This document shows positions 42,062 through 53,585 of a stretch of DNA of 64,000 nucleotides, piece after piece (within the stretch, counting starts at the first letter, position 1; each line of letters opens with the position of its first letter). The stretch is taken from the NCBI RefSeq assembly GCF_026184235.1, contig NZ_CP110806.1, forward strand, positions 3,968,001 through 4,032,000, read 5' to 3'. The stretch comes from Cellulomonas sp. S1-8 (GTDB taxonomy: Bacteria; Actinomycetota; Actinomycetes; Actinomycetales; Cellulomonadaceae). The notes beneath the pieces are model-generated. The model was given only the letters and a program-made list of their open reading frames with translations. It was not told where the DNA came from and did no database searches. Position numbers and translations under genes: made by a program.

Positions 42062-42859
42062 TCATACCAGCACGCGACGCAGCACCGCGACCGCGCCGTC
42101 GTCGTCGATGGTGCCGGTGACCTCGTCGGCGGCCGCGCGGACGACGTCGTTCGCGTGCCCCATGGCCACGCCGCACGCGGCCCAGCGCAGCATCTCGACG
42201 TCGTTCTCGCCGTCGCCGAGCGCGAGCGTCTCGTACGGCTCGACGCCCAGGTCGCGGCGCACGTCCTCCAGCGCGCTGGCCTTGGACACCCCGCCGGGCG
42301 TCAGGTCCAGCCACGCGCTCCAGCCCACCGCGTACGTCACCTCGTGCAGGCCGACGCGCTCGACGAGCGCGTGGAACTCCTCGGGCGTGCTCTCGGGCGC
42401 CCGGATGACGACGCGGGTCGCGGGCGACGACGCGAGCTGCTCGAACGGCACGAGCGTGTGCCGCCCGGTGATCTCGCCCTCGGGGAACGGCGCAGAGATG
42501 AGGAACCCGACGCTGAGGTCCTCGACGGCGAACAGCGCGTCGGGGAGCTCCATAGCGATGGCGCGCAACGCCGGGCCGGGGTCGAACGTCACGGTGCGGA
42601 CCAGCGTGTAGCCGGACTCCTGCTCCGGGTCGAGCCGCGCGGTGACGGCGCCGTTGGAGCACACCACCCAGCCGCTGGTCAGGCCCAGGTCGAGGGCGAC
42701 CTCCACCGCCGAGTGCGCGGACCGGCCGGTGGCGAGCACGACGTGCCTGCCCGACGCGACGAGCGCCGTCACGGCCGCGCGCACGTCGTCGCTGATCACC
42801 CCGGCGTACGACATGAGCGTGCCGTCGACGTCGAGCGCGACCAGACGGTGGCGGCTCAT
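42062..42859 (-). CDS. Cof-type HAD-superfamily hydrolase
   Basis: 265 residues. DVDGTL at about 10-15 gives the nucleophile and acid Asp; VLATGRS is motif [11 protein letters not shown] near 215 is motif IV. The C2B-type cap inserted between them defines the Cof/YbiV group, sugar-phosphate and nucleotide phosphatases. Its ATG overlaps the serS stop (ATGA), so it is translated after serS. Parent of the pseudogene at 40800-41312. Confidence 0.92.
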   Translation of the reverse strand: MSRHRLVALDVDGTLMSYAGVISDDVRAAVTALVASGRHVVLATGRSAHSAVEVALDLGLTSGWVVCSNGAVTARLDPEQESGYTLVRTVTFDPGPALRAIAMELPDALFAVEDLSVGFLISAPFPEGEITGRHTLVPFEQLASSPATRVVIRAPESTPEEFHALVERVGLHEVTYAVGWSAWLDLTPGGVSKASALEDVRRDLGVEPYETLALGDGENDVEMLRWAACGVAMGHANDVVRAAADEVTGTIDDDGAVAVLRRVLV

Positions 42860-44136
42860 CGGACCGGCTCCATGACCTCGAGGCCGCCCAGGTAGGGCCG
42901 CAGGCCCTCGGGGACCCGGACCGACCCGTCGGCCTGCTGGTGGTTCTCGAGGATCGCGACGATCCAGCGCGTCGTGGCGAGCGTGCCGTTGAGCGTCGCG
43001 ACGGTCCGCATGCCGTCGTCCGTGCGCTCGCGCACGCCGAGGCGGCGGGCCTGGTACGTCGTGCAGTTGGAGGTCGACGTGACCTCCATCCAGCGCTGCT
43101 GGCTCGGCAGCCACGCCTCGCAGTCGAACTTGCGCGCCGCGCTGGACCCCAGGTCGCCGGCGGCGGTGTCGATGACGCGGTAGGGCAGCTCCGCGAGCGC
43201 GAGCATCTCCTTCTCCCACGCCAGGATCCGGCGGTGCTCGTCGTACGCGTCGTCGGGCCGCGTCCAGACGAACGCCTCGACCTTGTGGAACTGGTGGACG
43301 CGGATGATGCCGCGCGTGTCCTTGCCGTACGACCCGGCCTCGCGGCGGTAGCAGGCGCTCCACCCGGCGTACCGCAGCGGGCCGTCGGCCAGGTCGAGGA
43401 TCTCGCCCTGGTGGTACCCGGCGAGCGCGACCTCGCTGGTCCCGACGAGGTACAGGTCGTCGACCGGGAGGTGGTAGATCTCGTCGGCGTGCGCACCGAG
43501 GAACCCGGTGCCGGCCATGATCTCGGGCTTGACCAGGGTCGGGGTGATCGTCGGCGTGAACCCGTTGCGCAGCGCCAGGTCCATCGCGGCGTTGAGCAGC
43601 GCGAGCTCGAGGCGCGCGCCGATGCCGGTGAGGAAGTAGAACCGCGAGCCCGAGACCTTGGCGCCGCGCTCGGTGTCGATCGCGCGCAGCCCCTCCCCGA
43701 GCGCCAGGTGGTCCTGCACACGGAAGTCCGGCCCGTACTCGGCCGCGAGGTCGCGGGGCGTGCCGACGTGCTCGAGGACCGCGTAGTCGTCCTCGCCGCC
43801 GCTCGGCACGCCGTCCTCGATGACGTTGCCGATGCGCCGCGCGAGGGTGACCGCGTGCTCCTCGGCGTCGGCCGCGTCGGCCTGCAGCGCCTTGACCTGC
43901 GCGGCGAGGGCCTTGGTGTGCGCGAGCAGCGCGTGCTTCTCGTCGCCCGACGCGGTCGCGACCTGCTTGCCGAGCGACTTCTGCTCGGCCCGCAGCGTCT
44001 CGTAGCCCGTCTGCGCGGAGCGGCGGCGGGCGTCCGCGTCCAGCACCTCGTCGACGAGGTGCGGGTCCTCACCGCGCGCCACCTGGCTGGCGCGCACGAC
44101 GTCCGGATCCTGACGGAGCAGCTGCAGATCGATCAC
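42856..44136 (-). CDS. serS: Seryl-tRNA synthetase
   Basis: 426 residues. An N-terminal coiled-coil arm (about 30-110) that grips the long variable arm of tRNA-Ser, then the class II core: motif 2 around [26 protein letters not shown] and motif 3 around [30 protein letters not shown] binds serine. Length and motifs are normal. No T-box-like leader is seen in the 95-bp divergent gap upstream. Confidence 0.97.
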   Translation of the reverse strand: MIDLQLLRQDPDVVRASQVARGEDPHLVDEVLDADARRRSAQTGYETLRAEQKSLGKQVATASGDEKHALLAHTKALAAQVKALQADAADAEEHAVTLARRIGNVIEDGVPSGGEDDYAVLEHVGTPRDLAAEYGPDFRVQDHLALGEGLRAIDTERGAKVSGSRFYFLTGIGARLELALLNAAMDLALRNGFTPTITPTLVKPEIMAGTGFLGAHADEIYHLPVDDLYLVGTSEVALAGYHQGEILDLADGPLRYAGWSACYRREAGSYGKDTRGIIRVHQFHKVEAFVWTRPDDAYDEHRRILAWEKEMLALAELPYRVIDTAAGDLGSSAARKFDCEAWLPSQQRWMEVTSTSNCTTYQARRLGVRERTDDGMRTVATLNGTLATTRWIVAILENHQQADGSVRVPEGLRPYLGGLEVMEPVR

Positions 44137-44231
44137 CCCACGACCCTACCGACCCCGCAGAACCCTTTCCCGCGGGGCCCGCGACTCCCCACGAACTGCG
44201 GGGAACGCCCCGCACCCGTAGATTCGCCCGC

Positions 44232-45377
44232 ATGTCATGGGTGGAATGGGTCGCGGTCGTCGCCGCTGTTCTGGCGCTGGTCGCCGTGTGTCTCGGGCTG
44301 TGGGTCTTCCAGCAGCAGCGCCGGCTGCGGGTGCACGTCAGCGACACCGCGGCCGCGGCGCCGCAGGCCGAGGAGCGCGCCAGCGGCAAGGTCGTCGCGT
44401 TCATCGCCAACCCCTCCAAGCCCGACGTGGTCGCCCTGCGCGCGCAGGTGCGCAAGGCCACGTCCGAGCAGTACCTGCCCGAGCCGATGTGGATCGAGAC
44501 GTCCGTCGAGGACCCGGGCGTCGGGCAGGCGCGCAAGGCCGTCGAGGACGGCGCCGACCTGGTCGTCGCGGTCGGCGGCGACGGCACGGTCCGCGCGGTC
44601 GCCGAGGCCCTCGCCGGCACCGGCGTGCCGATGGGCCTGATGCCCCTGGGCACCGGCAACCTGCTGGCCCGCAACCTCGACATCCCGCTGAGCGACCCGC
44701 TCGCCGCGCTGCAGCTCGCCCTCGACGGGCGCGACATGCCCATGGACGTCGGCTGGTTGCACGTGGAGAAGTGGGAGGCGGGCACGGACGACGACGACCA
44801 CCCCGCCGCGGACGACCAGGACGACGAGGACAAGCAGCGCGACCACCTCTTCCTCGTGATCGCCGGCCTCGGCTTCGACGCCGCGATGGTCGCCGACGCC
44901 GACGACCAGCTCAAGGCCAAGGTCGGCTGGATCGCCTACTTCGTCGCCGGCGTGAAGCACCTGCACGGACGACGCCTGCGCATCCGCCTCCACCTGGACG
45001 ACCAGCCGGCGCGGGCGCTGCGCGCGCGCAGCCTGCTCGTCGGCAACTGCGGACGCCTGCCGGGCGGCATCACGCTGCTCCCCGACGCGGTCATCGACGA
45101 CGGGGTGCTGGACATCGCGACGATCGACACCCGCGGCGGCATCGCCGGCTGGGCGCAGCTGATGGGCGAGGTCGCCCTGCAGGGCGTCGGCGTGCGCAGC
45201 GAGCTGCCCAACAAGATCGGCCGCATCGACCACGCCCGCGCGCGCACGGTCCGCATCGAGGTCCAGGGCGGCGAGCACGTGCAGGTCGACGGCGACATCG
45301 TGGGACGCGCGAGCGAGGTCACCGCGCGCGTCGACCCCGGTGCGCTCGTGGTGCGGGTCGCGCAGGCCTCTTCCTGA
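44232..45377 (+). CDS. Diacylglycerol kinase-like lipid kinase with N-terminal membrane anchor
   Basis: 381 residues. Membrane segment at about 5-27, then a DAGK catalytic domain: VAFIANPSKP, VVAVGGDGTVRAVAEAL at about 113-129, GLMPLGTGNLLARNL, and a C-terminal beta domain ending VQVDGDIVGRASEVTARV. It phosphorylates diacylglycerol or a related lipid. An unusual acidic insert (about 180-205, DDDDHPAADDQDDED) interrupts the domain after the first beta-sheet. Starts 95 bp from serS, divergent. Confidence 0.9.
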   Translation: MSWVEWVAVVAAVLALVAVCLGLWVFQQQRRLRVHVSDTAAAAPQAEERASGKVVAFIANPSKPDVVALRAQVRKATSEQYLPEPMWIETSVEDPGVGQARKAVEDGADLVVAVGGDGTVRAVAEALAGTGVPMGLMPLGTGNLLARNLDIPLSDPLAALQLALDGRDMPMDVGWLHVEKWEAGTDDDDHPAADDQDDEDKQRDHLFLVIAGLGFDAAMVADADDQLKAKVGWIAYFVAGVKHLHGRRLRIRLHLDDQPARALRARSLLVGNCGRLPGGITLLPDAVIDDGVLDIATIDTRGGIAGWAQLMGEVALQGVGVRSELPNKIGRIDHARARTVRIEVQGGEHVQVDGDIVGRASEVTARVDPGALVVRVAQASS

Positions 45378-45393
45378 CGCGTCGGACCGGACG

Positions 45394-46353
45394 TCAGTTC
45401 GTGTCGCCCTCGCGCAGCCGCACGAGCCACGCGCGCGCCTCGACGAAGTCGGCGTCGGCCGTGCCCACGTGCACCAGCGGCTCGACCGCGTCCGCGCGCG
45501 GGTAGGACCCCAGGAACCGCACGTACGGGCACCGGCGGTGCAGGCCCATGAGCACCTCGCCCATGCGCTCGTCCGTGACGTGCCCCTCGGCGTCGATCGA
45601 GAACGAGTAGCGACCCAGCGCGTCGCCGATGGGCCGGGACTCGATGCGCGACAGGTTCACGCCGCGCACGGCGAACTGCTCGAGCATCGCGAGCAGCGCA
45701 CCGGCGTCGTTGTCCGGCAGGTGCACGACGAGCGTCGTCTTGTCCGCACCGGACGGCGCCGGGACGTCACCCGGGGGGCCGACGACGACGAAGCGGGTGA
45801 GCGCCGACGGGTTGTCCGCGACGCGCTCCGCCACCGGCTCGAGCCCGTACGTCGCGACGGCCGCGGGCGGCACCAGCGCCGCGTCGAACGCGAGCGCCCG
45901 CGCGTCCGACCCCGACCCGACGGCCTCCGCGAGCAGCGCCGCGGGTGCCGTGTTGCTCGTCGCCGGCACGTGCACCGCGGCCGGGACGTGCGCCGCGAGC
46001 CAGCGCCGGCACTGCACCCACGCGTGCGGGTGCGCCGCGACGCGCCGCACGTCCGCGAGGCGCGTGCCCGGTGCCGCGACGAGCGTGAACTGCACGGGCA
46101 CCAGCACCTCGCGCAGCAGGACGAGGGGCGACCCCGACGCCAGCGAGTCGAGCGTGGCGGTCACGCCGCCCTCCGCGGTGGACTCGATCGCGACGACGGC
46201 ACGGTCGGCCGTCCCCGCGCGGACCGCCGCGAGCGCCGAGCCGACGTCCGTCTGCGGCAGGTAGACGGCGTCCTCGGGGGACGCGACCTGGCGCAGGGCC
46301 TCCTCCGTGAACGTGCCCGCCGGCCCGAGGTACGCGTAGCGCAGCACGGTCAT
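45394..46353 (-). CDS. pheA: Prephenate dehydratase
   Basis: 319 residues. YLGPAGTFTEEAL opens the catalytic domain; AIESTAEGGV and the LTRFVVVG block at about 188-195 with the essential Thr-Arg-Phe complete it; the ACT regulatory domain (NLSRIESRPIGDALGRYSFSID) binds phenylalanine for feedback inhibition. Converts prephenate to phenylpyruvate in phenylalanine synthesis. Monofunctional, without chorismate mutase. Convergent with the lipid kinase gene, 16 bp apart. Confidence 0.95.
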   Translation of the reverse strand: MTVLRYAYLGPAGTFTEEALRQVASPEDAVYLPQTDVGSALAAVRAGTADRAVVAIESTAEGGVTATLDSLASGSPLVLLREVLVPVQFTLVAAPGTRLADVRRVAAHPHAWVQCRRWLAAHVPAAVHVPATSNTAPAALLAEAVGSGSDARALAFDAALVPPAAVATYGLEPVAERVADNPSALTRFVVVGPPGDVPAPSGADKTTLVVHLPDNDAGALLAMLEQFAVRGVNLSRIESRPIGDALGRYSFSIDAEGHVTDERMGEVLMGLHRRCPYVRFLGSYPRADAVEPLVHVGTADADFVEARAWLVRLREGDTN

Positions 46354-46483
46354 CGACCCTCCCACCCGCGGGCACTGCCGCCCGTCGGCTCGTCGCGCCG
46401 CACCCGTGCGCCAGGGGCGTCGGACGGGGCGGGGCCGCGCGCGCGGCCCCGCCGAGCGTAGTCCGCGCCCGTACGCTGGGGCA

Positions 46484-48856
46484 GTGCCCCGGTCCCTGCG
46501 CGCGCTCGCCGCTGCCCTGCTCGCCGCGCTCGCGGTGCTGCTGGGGGCCCCGGCGCAGGCCCTCGACCCCGCCGTCCCCGAACCGGTCCCCGGTCCCGTC
46601 GTGCTCGTCGGCGTCACCGGGCTGCGCTGGGACGACGTCGGCTCGCTGACGACGCCCGCGCTGTGGGAGCTGTCGCGGGCCGGGTCCGTGGGGGCCGTCG
46701 CGGCGCGGTCGGTGCGCGGGCGGGCGTGCCCCGCGGACGGGTGGCTCGCGGTGTCGTCGGGCAACCGCGCCGCCGACCTCGTCGCTGACGACGGCACGTG
46801 CCGCACGCTGCGCGACCCCGGGGAGTCGGGCGAGGTGCCCGGGTGGGACGACTACGTCGCCGCCGCGACCGCCGAGTCGTACGGCGCGCAGCCCGGCATG
46901 CTCGGCGACCTGCTCGCGGCCACGGGCACCCCCGCGACGGGCATCGGCCCCGGTGCGGCGGTCGCGCTCGCGACGTCCGACGGCCTGCCCGTGGGCACCC
47001 ACCTGCGCGTGCCGGACGAGCAGCGCGCGCTGGCCCGCGCGGTGCGCGGCGCGGCCGGGACGTCGACCCTGCTCGTCGTCGACGCGGGCGTCATCCGCGA
47101 CCCCGGGTACGCGACGGTCCCGCGTGCACCGTCCGCGACCCCCACAGCCGTCCCCGACACCGGCCTGCCCGGCCTGGGTGTCGGCCCCGACGACCTGCCG
47201 GGGTCCGAGGCGATCGTCGAGCCGACGCGCGCGCAGCAGGCCGTCACGGTCGACGCCCACATCGAGGCCGTCCTCGACGGGCTCGCCGGGTACGACGCGA
47301 CCGTGCTCGTGGTGTCGCTCGCGGACTCGGGCCGCGTCGCGCTGCAGCTCGCGGTGGCGACCGGCCCGCGACCGCTCGGGGAGCCGTTCGGCCAGGACCA
47401 GCTGACGTCCGGCTCGACCCGGCAGCCCGGCGTCGTGCAGGTCACCGACGTCACGCCGACGCTGCTCTCGCTGCTGATGCTCGACGACGAGGCCCCGGCG
47501 CTGCCCGGGGCGCAGATCGTGCCCACCCCCGGTGCGGCCACCGGCGGTGCGCGCGTCGCCCGGCTCCTCGACGTGCAGCAGGAGGCCACGGAGATCACGC
47601 GCGTGTCCGGGGGGTTCTCGACCCGGCTCGTGCTCGCGCAGGCCGTGCTGTTCGTGGCCGCCGCCGCCCTGCTGGTCGCGCGCGGACGGGCAGACCGCGC
47701 ACCGCTGCGCCCCGCGCTGCGCGCGTTGCAGGTCAGCGCCCTCGCCCTGGGCGCCGCCCCCGTCGCCTCGTTCCTCGTCGGGGTCGTCCCGTGGTGGCGC
47801 GCGGACCGGCCCGCGACCGCGTTCTGGCTCGTGCTGCTCGGCTGGGTCGCCCTGATCACCGCGGTCGCCCTCGCCGGCCCGTGGCGGCGGCACGTGCTGG
47901 GGCCGGCGGGCGTGGTCGCCGGCGTCACCGTCGTGACGCTCGCGCTCGACGCCGTCACCGGGTCGACGCTCGTCGTCGACTCCCCCATGGGCGCCCACCG
48001 CATCATGGCCGCGCGGTTCTACGGCATGAGCAACCAGGCGTTCGCGCTGATCACCGCCGCGGGTGTGCTGCTCGCGGTCGTCGTCGCGGACTGGCACCTG
48101 CGGGCCGGTCGGCGGCGGCTCGCGGTCGCGTCCGTCGTCGCGATCGGGGCGGTGCTCGTCGTCGTCGACGGCGCACCGGCGTGGGGGGCGGACTTCGGTG
48201 GCCCGCCGGCGATCATCCTCGCCTTCGCGATGCTCGCCGTCGCCGTCAGCGGTCGGCGCGTGTCGTGGCGGCTGGTGCTGCTCGTCGGGGCCGTCGGCGT
48301 GGCCGTCGTGCTGGGTTTCGCGGCCCTCGACTGGATGCGACCGCCGGCCGAGCGGACGCACCTGGGCCGGTTCCTCGACACCGTGATCGCCGGCGGGCTG
48401 TGGGACGTGGTGTGGCGCAAGCTGTCGGTGAACCTGCGCGTGCTCGGGTCGTGGCGCTACCTGGTCCCTGCTGTCGGCGGCGTCGCGCTGACGTGGCTCG
48501 TGCTCGCGGGGCCGCGCGCGCGTCGCGGCGGCCTGATGGGCGCCGGGTCGCCGCTAGCGGGGCTGCAGCGCGAGGTGCCGTTGCTGCGTCCCGCGGTCGC
48601 GGCGACGGGCGCCGCCCTGGGCGTCGGCTTCCTCATCAACGACTCGGGGATCGTCGTGCCCGCCACGGGGATCGCCCTCGCGGTGCCGTGCCTGGTCGCC
48701 GCCGCGGCGCAGTGGCGGCTGGACACGCGGGCCGACGGGGACGCGGGCCCGGACGACGTGGGCCCGGACGCCACGGGAGCCGACGAGGCGCCCGCCCCTC
48801 CGGACGACGTGGGTGTCAGCGCGCCGACGGGTCCCGCGGCGCCACCGTCTGCCTGA
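46484..48856 (+). CDS. Large membrane protein with alkaline-phosphatase-like ectodomain
   Basis: 790 residues from GTG. Signal peptide (cut near QALD), an extracytoplasmic domain of about 330 residues starting [15 protein letters not shown]...[14 protein letters not shown] and including [16 protein letters not shown], a fold pattern like the alkaline phosphatase/phosphodiesterase superfamily, then about 10-11 membrane segments (from about 390) with [12 protein letters not shown] and a Pro/Asp-rich tail. The Thr/Ser nucleophile motif is not obvious, so activity is uncertain. The family is actinobacterial, of unknown role. Its 3' end overlaps the GT2 gene on the other strand by 41 bp. Confidence 0.75.
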   Translation: MPRSLRALAAALLAALAVLLGAPAQALDPAVPEPVPGPVVLVGVTGLRWDDVGSLTTPALWELSRAGSVGAVAARSVRGRACPADGWLAVSSGNRAADLVADDGTCRTLRDPGESGEVPGWDDYVAAATAESYGAQPGMLGDLLAATGTPATGIGPGAAVALATSDGLPVGTHLRVPDEQRALARAVRGAAGTSTLLVVDAGVIRDPGYATVPRAPSATPTAVPDTGLPGLGVGPDDLPGSEAIVEPTRAQQAVTVDAHIEAVLDGLAGYDATVLVVSLADSGRVALQLAVATGPRPLGEPFGQDQLTSGSTRQPGVVQVTDVTPTLLSLLMLDDEAPALPGAQIVPTPGAATGGARVARLLDVQQEATEITRVSGGFSTRLVLAQAVLFVAAAALLVARGRADRAPLRPALRALQVSALALGAAPVASFLVGVVPWWRADRPATAFWLVLLGWVALITAVALAGPWRRHVLGPAGVVAGVTVVTLALDAVTGSTLVVDSPMGAHRIMAARFYGMSNQAFALITAAGVLLAVVVADWHLRAGRRRLAVASVVAIGAVLVVVDGAPAWGADFGGPPAIILAFAMLAVAVSGRRVSWRLVLLVGAVGVAVVLGFAALDWMRPPAERTHLGRFLDTVIAGGLWDVVWRKLSVNLRVLGSWRYLVPAVGGVALTWLVLAGPRARRGGLMGAGSPLAGLQREVPLLRPAVAATGAALGVGFLINDSGIVVPATGIALAVPCLVAAAAQWRLDTRADGDAGPDDVGPDATGADEAPAPPDDVGVSAPTGPAAPPSA

Positions 48857-49694
48857 CGTTCGACGCGGCCGCGCGCGCCCGTCGGGCGTTCACGGCGAGC
48901 TGCACGTCGCGGTACTGCGCCGCCCGGTGCAGCTGCCCCTTGAGGTCGGTGCCCGACGGCCGGTGCCGCAGGTCGCACGGCACCTCCAGGACGCGGAAGC
49001 CGAGGCGCAGCAGGTCGATCGTCATCCCGGCCTCGACACCCCAGCCGCGGGCCAGGGGCGTCGCGGCCTCGAAGGCCTCGCGGGTCAGGCAGCGCATGCC
49101 CGACAGCGGCTGCGTGGGCGTCCACCCCGTCAACGACGCGATCGCGCGGCGCGCGGCGCCGACGACGATGCCGCGACCCCCCGCACCCGGCTGCGGGGGC
49201 AGGAGCGCGATCGTCAGGTCCGCGATGCCCTCGAGCACCGGCGGCACGAGCGGCGCCGTGTTGACGGCCGTGTCGGCGAGGTCGCCGTCGACGAACAGCA
49301 GGTGGCGGGGCGGCCGGTCCGGCGCGTCGCGCATCGCGACGACCGCCGCGCCCGTCTCCATCGCGGCAGCCTTGCCGCGGTTGTGCGAGTGCCGCACCAC
49401 CACGGCCCCGGCCTCGCGCGCGACGTGCTGCGTGTTGTCCTCCGACCCGTCGTCGACGACGAGCACGAGGTCGACGTGCGGGATCGCGCGCGCCGAGCGG
49501 ACCGTCGCGGCGATCCGTCGGGACTCGTCCTTGGCGGGGATGATCACGGCGACGCGCTGGCGCTGCTTGTGCCCGCGGGCGACGCGGGCCTTGCGCTCGG
49601 CGGCCGCGTCGGAGGGTGCGTCGGACGTCGCGTCAGGGGTCGCGTCAGCCACCGGTCGGACGGCCTCGCTTCCCGTGCGTGTCACGGTCCCCAC
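48816..49694 (-). CDS. GT2 family glycosyltransferase (dolichol-phosphate-mannose/GpgS-like)
   Basis: 292 residues. A disordered charged start, then [36 protein letters not shown], and FVDGDLADT in place of the usual DADL, and [10 protein letters not shown] and [22 protein letters not shown] near the end. GT-A fold non-processive enzyme that transfers a sugar from a nucleotide donor to a lipid or glycerate. No membrane segments. Tail-to-tail overlap with the phosphatase-like gene. Confidence 0.85.
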   Translation of the reverse strand: MGTVTRTGSEAVRPVADATPDATSDAPSDAAAERKARVARGHKQRQRVAVIIPAKDESRRIAATVRSARAIPHVDLVLVVDDGSEDNTQHVAREAGAVVVRHSHNRGKAAAMETGAAVVAMRDAPDRPPRHLLFVDGDLADTAVNTAPLVPPVLEGIADLTIALLPPQPGAGGRGIVVGAARRAIASLTGWTPTQPLSGMRCLTREAFEAATPLARGWGVEAGMTIDLLRLGFRVLEVPCDLRHRPSGTDLKGQLHRAAQYRDVQLAVNARRARAAASNVRQTVAPRDPSAR

Positions 49695-49767
49695 CCTATC
49701 GACCGCCGGTGACAGGTCGCCTCACGGGAGCACGGTCATCCGGGTGGTGTCCGCACCGCGGTCCTCG

Positions 49768-50592
49768 TCAGCGCAGCGTGACCTGGCGTGCGACGAGGCC
49801 CGCACGTGCGCGTCGTGCGTTCGCGTCGAGCGGCGAGGTGTCGGCCATCGCCGCCTCGAGGCGCGGCTTGAACTCGGCGACGGGCTTCTCCAGGTCCTCG
49901 GCCTCGGAGCCGCGGGCCAGCTCCCAGACGGGCACGACGATGCCGGCGGCGCGGAAGTAGCCGATGAACTTCGCGTCGTCGAAGCCGGACTCGCGACGCC
50001 CGTGCAGTCGCGCCAGGCCGTCGAGCACGACCTGCTCGTCGGCGGGCTGGGCCCACCGCAGGTACTCGCGGGCGCCCATGCGGCACCAGTACGCGGACTC
50101 CGCGGCGGCGAGGCGGTGCGTGTCGATGATGCCCGCGTCGGCCTCGTCCATCGCCGCCTGCAGGTCGGGCGTGACCTCGATGCTCGGGTCCAGCCAGTAG
50201 CGGAAGCTCTCGTGGACGGTGACCTCGAACGGCACCGACAGGTCCAGCACGTCCTGCAGGCGCGGGCCGGGGGTCGGCAGGCCGATCGTCTCGACCGCCG
50301 TGCCGGGCTCGCCGTCGAGGGCCAGGAGCAGCGCCATCGCCACGTCGCGGCTCGCGTCCCCCGAGTGGGTGCCCGTCTGCAGCGCGACGAGGATGACGCC
50401 GTCGCTGCGGTGCAGCGCGGCCCAGCTGTTGGGCAGCACGGTGGTCACCACGACGTCGCGGGCGCCGTGCTCGGCGGTCGTGCGGACCATCGCGGTCGCG
50501 GCAGGGACGAGCTCGCGCAGCGCGACCCAGTCGGGCTCACCGGGGAGCCCCTCGAACGGGCGCAGCACGAAGTCGGGCGTGTTCTTGGCCAT
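49768..50592 (-). CDS. DUF5926 family protein
   Basis: 274 residues. [27 protein letters not shown] and [30 protein letters not shown] and a C-terminal [16 protein letters not shown] match an actinobacterial family now called DUF5926. The usual basic N-terminal leader of that family is reduced to four residues here. Soluble, function unknown. Divergent from the lipid kinase gene at 50681. Confidence 0.7.
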   Translation of the reverse strand: MAKNTPDFVLRPFEGLPGEPDWVALRELVPAATAMVRTTAEHGARDVVVTTVLPNSWAALHRSDGVILVALQTGTHSGDASRDVAMALLLALDGEPGTAVETIGLPTPGPRLQDVLDLSVPFEVTVHESFRYWLDPSIEVTPDLQAAMDEADAGIIDTHRLAAAESAYWCRMGAREYLRWAQPADEQVVLDGLARLHGRRESGFDDAKFIGYFRAAGIVVPVWELARGSEAEDLEKPVAEFKPRLEAAMADTSPLDANARRARAGLVARQVTLR

Positions 50593-50680
50593 GGGTGCAC
50601 CCTACCGACAGGCCGCTCGAGGAGCCGCTCACGGCATGCTTCTTCCGCTGCGCCGCCCGCCGCAGCACAGAGGAGACCCC

Positions 50681-51586
50681 GTGGATGCACCGCGAGCAGT
50701 GCTCGTCGTCAACGCGCGCTCACGCCGTGCGGGGGCGGTGCACGACCGGCTCGCGCCCGCGCTCGAGCGGCGCGGTGTCGTGGTGGACGCCGTGCACGCG
50801 GTGCACGACCCGGCGCGCGACCTCGCAGCCGTCGTCACGCAGGTCCTCGCCGCCGAGCCCGCGATGCTCGTCGTCGCAGGTGGGGACGGCACGCTGGCGA
50901 GCGTCGTCGACCACCTCACGGGGCGGCGGACCGTGCTGGGCTACCTCCCGCTGGGGACGACGAACAACACAGGGCGCAGCCTCGGCATCCCGCTGCGGCT
51001 CGGCGCCGCGCTGGACGTCGACGCGCACGGGCGGACGGTGCAGGTCGACCTGGGCGACGCCAACGGCGACCTGTTCACCAACCTCGTCAGCGTCGGCGTG
51101 TCGTCGGTGGTCGCCGGGCGCACCCCGCACGCGCTGAAGCAGCACCTGGGCCGCGGTGCGTACGCGTTGACGGCCGCGCGCACGCTCCTGACGCACGAGC
51201 CGTTCGAGGCGCACGTCGATGTCGACGGGCAGCGCTGGACGGTGCGGACGCACCAGCTCAACATCGCGAACGGGCGCGTCCACGCGGGCGTGGCCGTCGC
51301 GTCCGACGCGACGATCGACGACCGGCTGCTCACGGCCTGGGCGCTCGGCGGCGCGTCGCGCACGTCGACCCTCGCGGCGACCGCGGCACAGGCGCTCACG
51401 CCGTGGCGCCCCGGGACGCGCAAGGGGCACCGGACCGGGGTCCGGGTGCGCGTCGTGACGGACCGGGTGCTGCGCCTCGACGTCGACGGCGAGCTGACCG
51501 GCGTCGTCGGCCCCGACACCCCGCTGGAGGTGCGCGTGTCGCCCGCCGCGCTGCGGGTGCGCGTGCCCGTGGTGAACACCGTGTGA
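50681..51586 (+). CDS. Diacylglycerol kinase-like lipid kinase
   Basis: 301 residues from GTG with GAGGAG 5-7 nt upstream. [32 protein letters not shown] at about 66-81, [19 protein letters not shown] and the late [18 protein letters not shown] form a complete DAGK/YegS-like protein. GTTNNT replaces the usual GTGNDFAR, as in a subset of lipid kinases. No membrane anchor, unlike the paralogue at 44232. Possibly co-transcribed with pgm 53 bp downstream. Confidence 0.88.
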   Translation: MDAPRAVLVVNARSRRAGAVHDRLAPALERRGVVVDAVHAVHDPARDLAAVVTQVLAAEPAMLVVAGGDGTLASVVDHLTGRRTVLGYLPLGTTNNTGRSLGIPLRLGAALDVDAHGRTVQVDLGDANGDLFTNLVSVGVSSVVAGRTPHALKQHLGRGAYALTAARTLLTHEPFEAHVDVDGQRWTVRTHQLNIANGRVHAGVAVASDATIDDRLLTAWALGGASRTSTLAATAAQALTPWRPGTRKGHRTGVRVRVVTDRVLRLDVDGELTGVVGPDTPLEVRVSPAALRVRVPVVNTV

Positions 51587-51639
51587 CGTGCGGCGCCACC
51601 GGGTGCGCGGCGGGGGCGGACTGCGGGAGGATCACCGGT

Positions 51640-53325
<1,686 letters not shown>

Positions 53326-53370
53326 CGAGCACCTACGCAGCCCTCCCCCTCCTCCCCTCCCCTCCTCCCC

Positions 53371-53472
53371 CGCGAGAGAGCAATCCAGTCCGACGCACGA
53401 GCTGGATTGCTCTCTCGCGCACGTCGGGGGCGGGCGGCTGCGGGCGCTCTCCGACTGGATTGCTCTCTCGCG
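53371..53472. repeat. Palindromic repeat cluster 2 (CTGGATTGCTCTCTCGCG family)
   Basis: A minus-oriented copy at 53371-53388 and a plus copy at 53402-53419 form an 18-bp perfect inverted repeat with a 13-nt loop; a third copy in plus orientation lies at 53455-53472. All three share the 18-mer exactly. Located between the convergent ends of pgm (53325) and ugd (53586), the pair should fold as a bidirectional terminator. Confidence 0.94.
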
Positions 53473-53585
53473 CACCTGCGCTGGGGGCGGGACGGCGAAG
53501 CCGGGCCGGCCTCTCAGCGGGGGTGAGGGACCGGCCCGGCGGCTCGGGTGGGCGTCGCTCGGGGTGGGCGTCGCTCGGGTGGGCG
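53473..53585. other. Spacer with a GGGTGGGCGTCGCTCG direct repeat
   Basis: 113 bp before the ugd stop contain two copies of GGGTGGGCGTCGCTCG (starting near 53547 and 53562) and the beginning of a third. No gene. Confidence 0.6.

Noticed and set aside
44137..44231. T-box riboswitch before serS
   Set aside because: Only 95 bp are available, with no specifier hairpin and no T-box core sequence.
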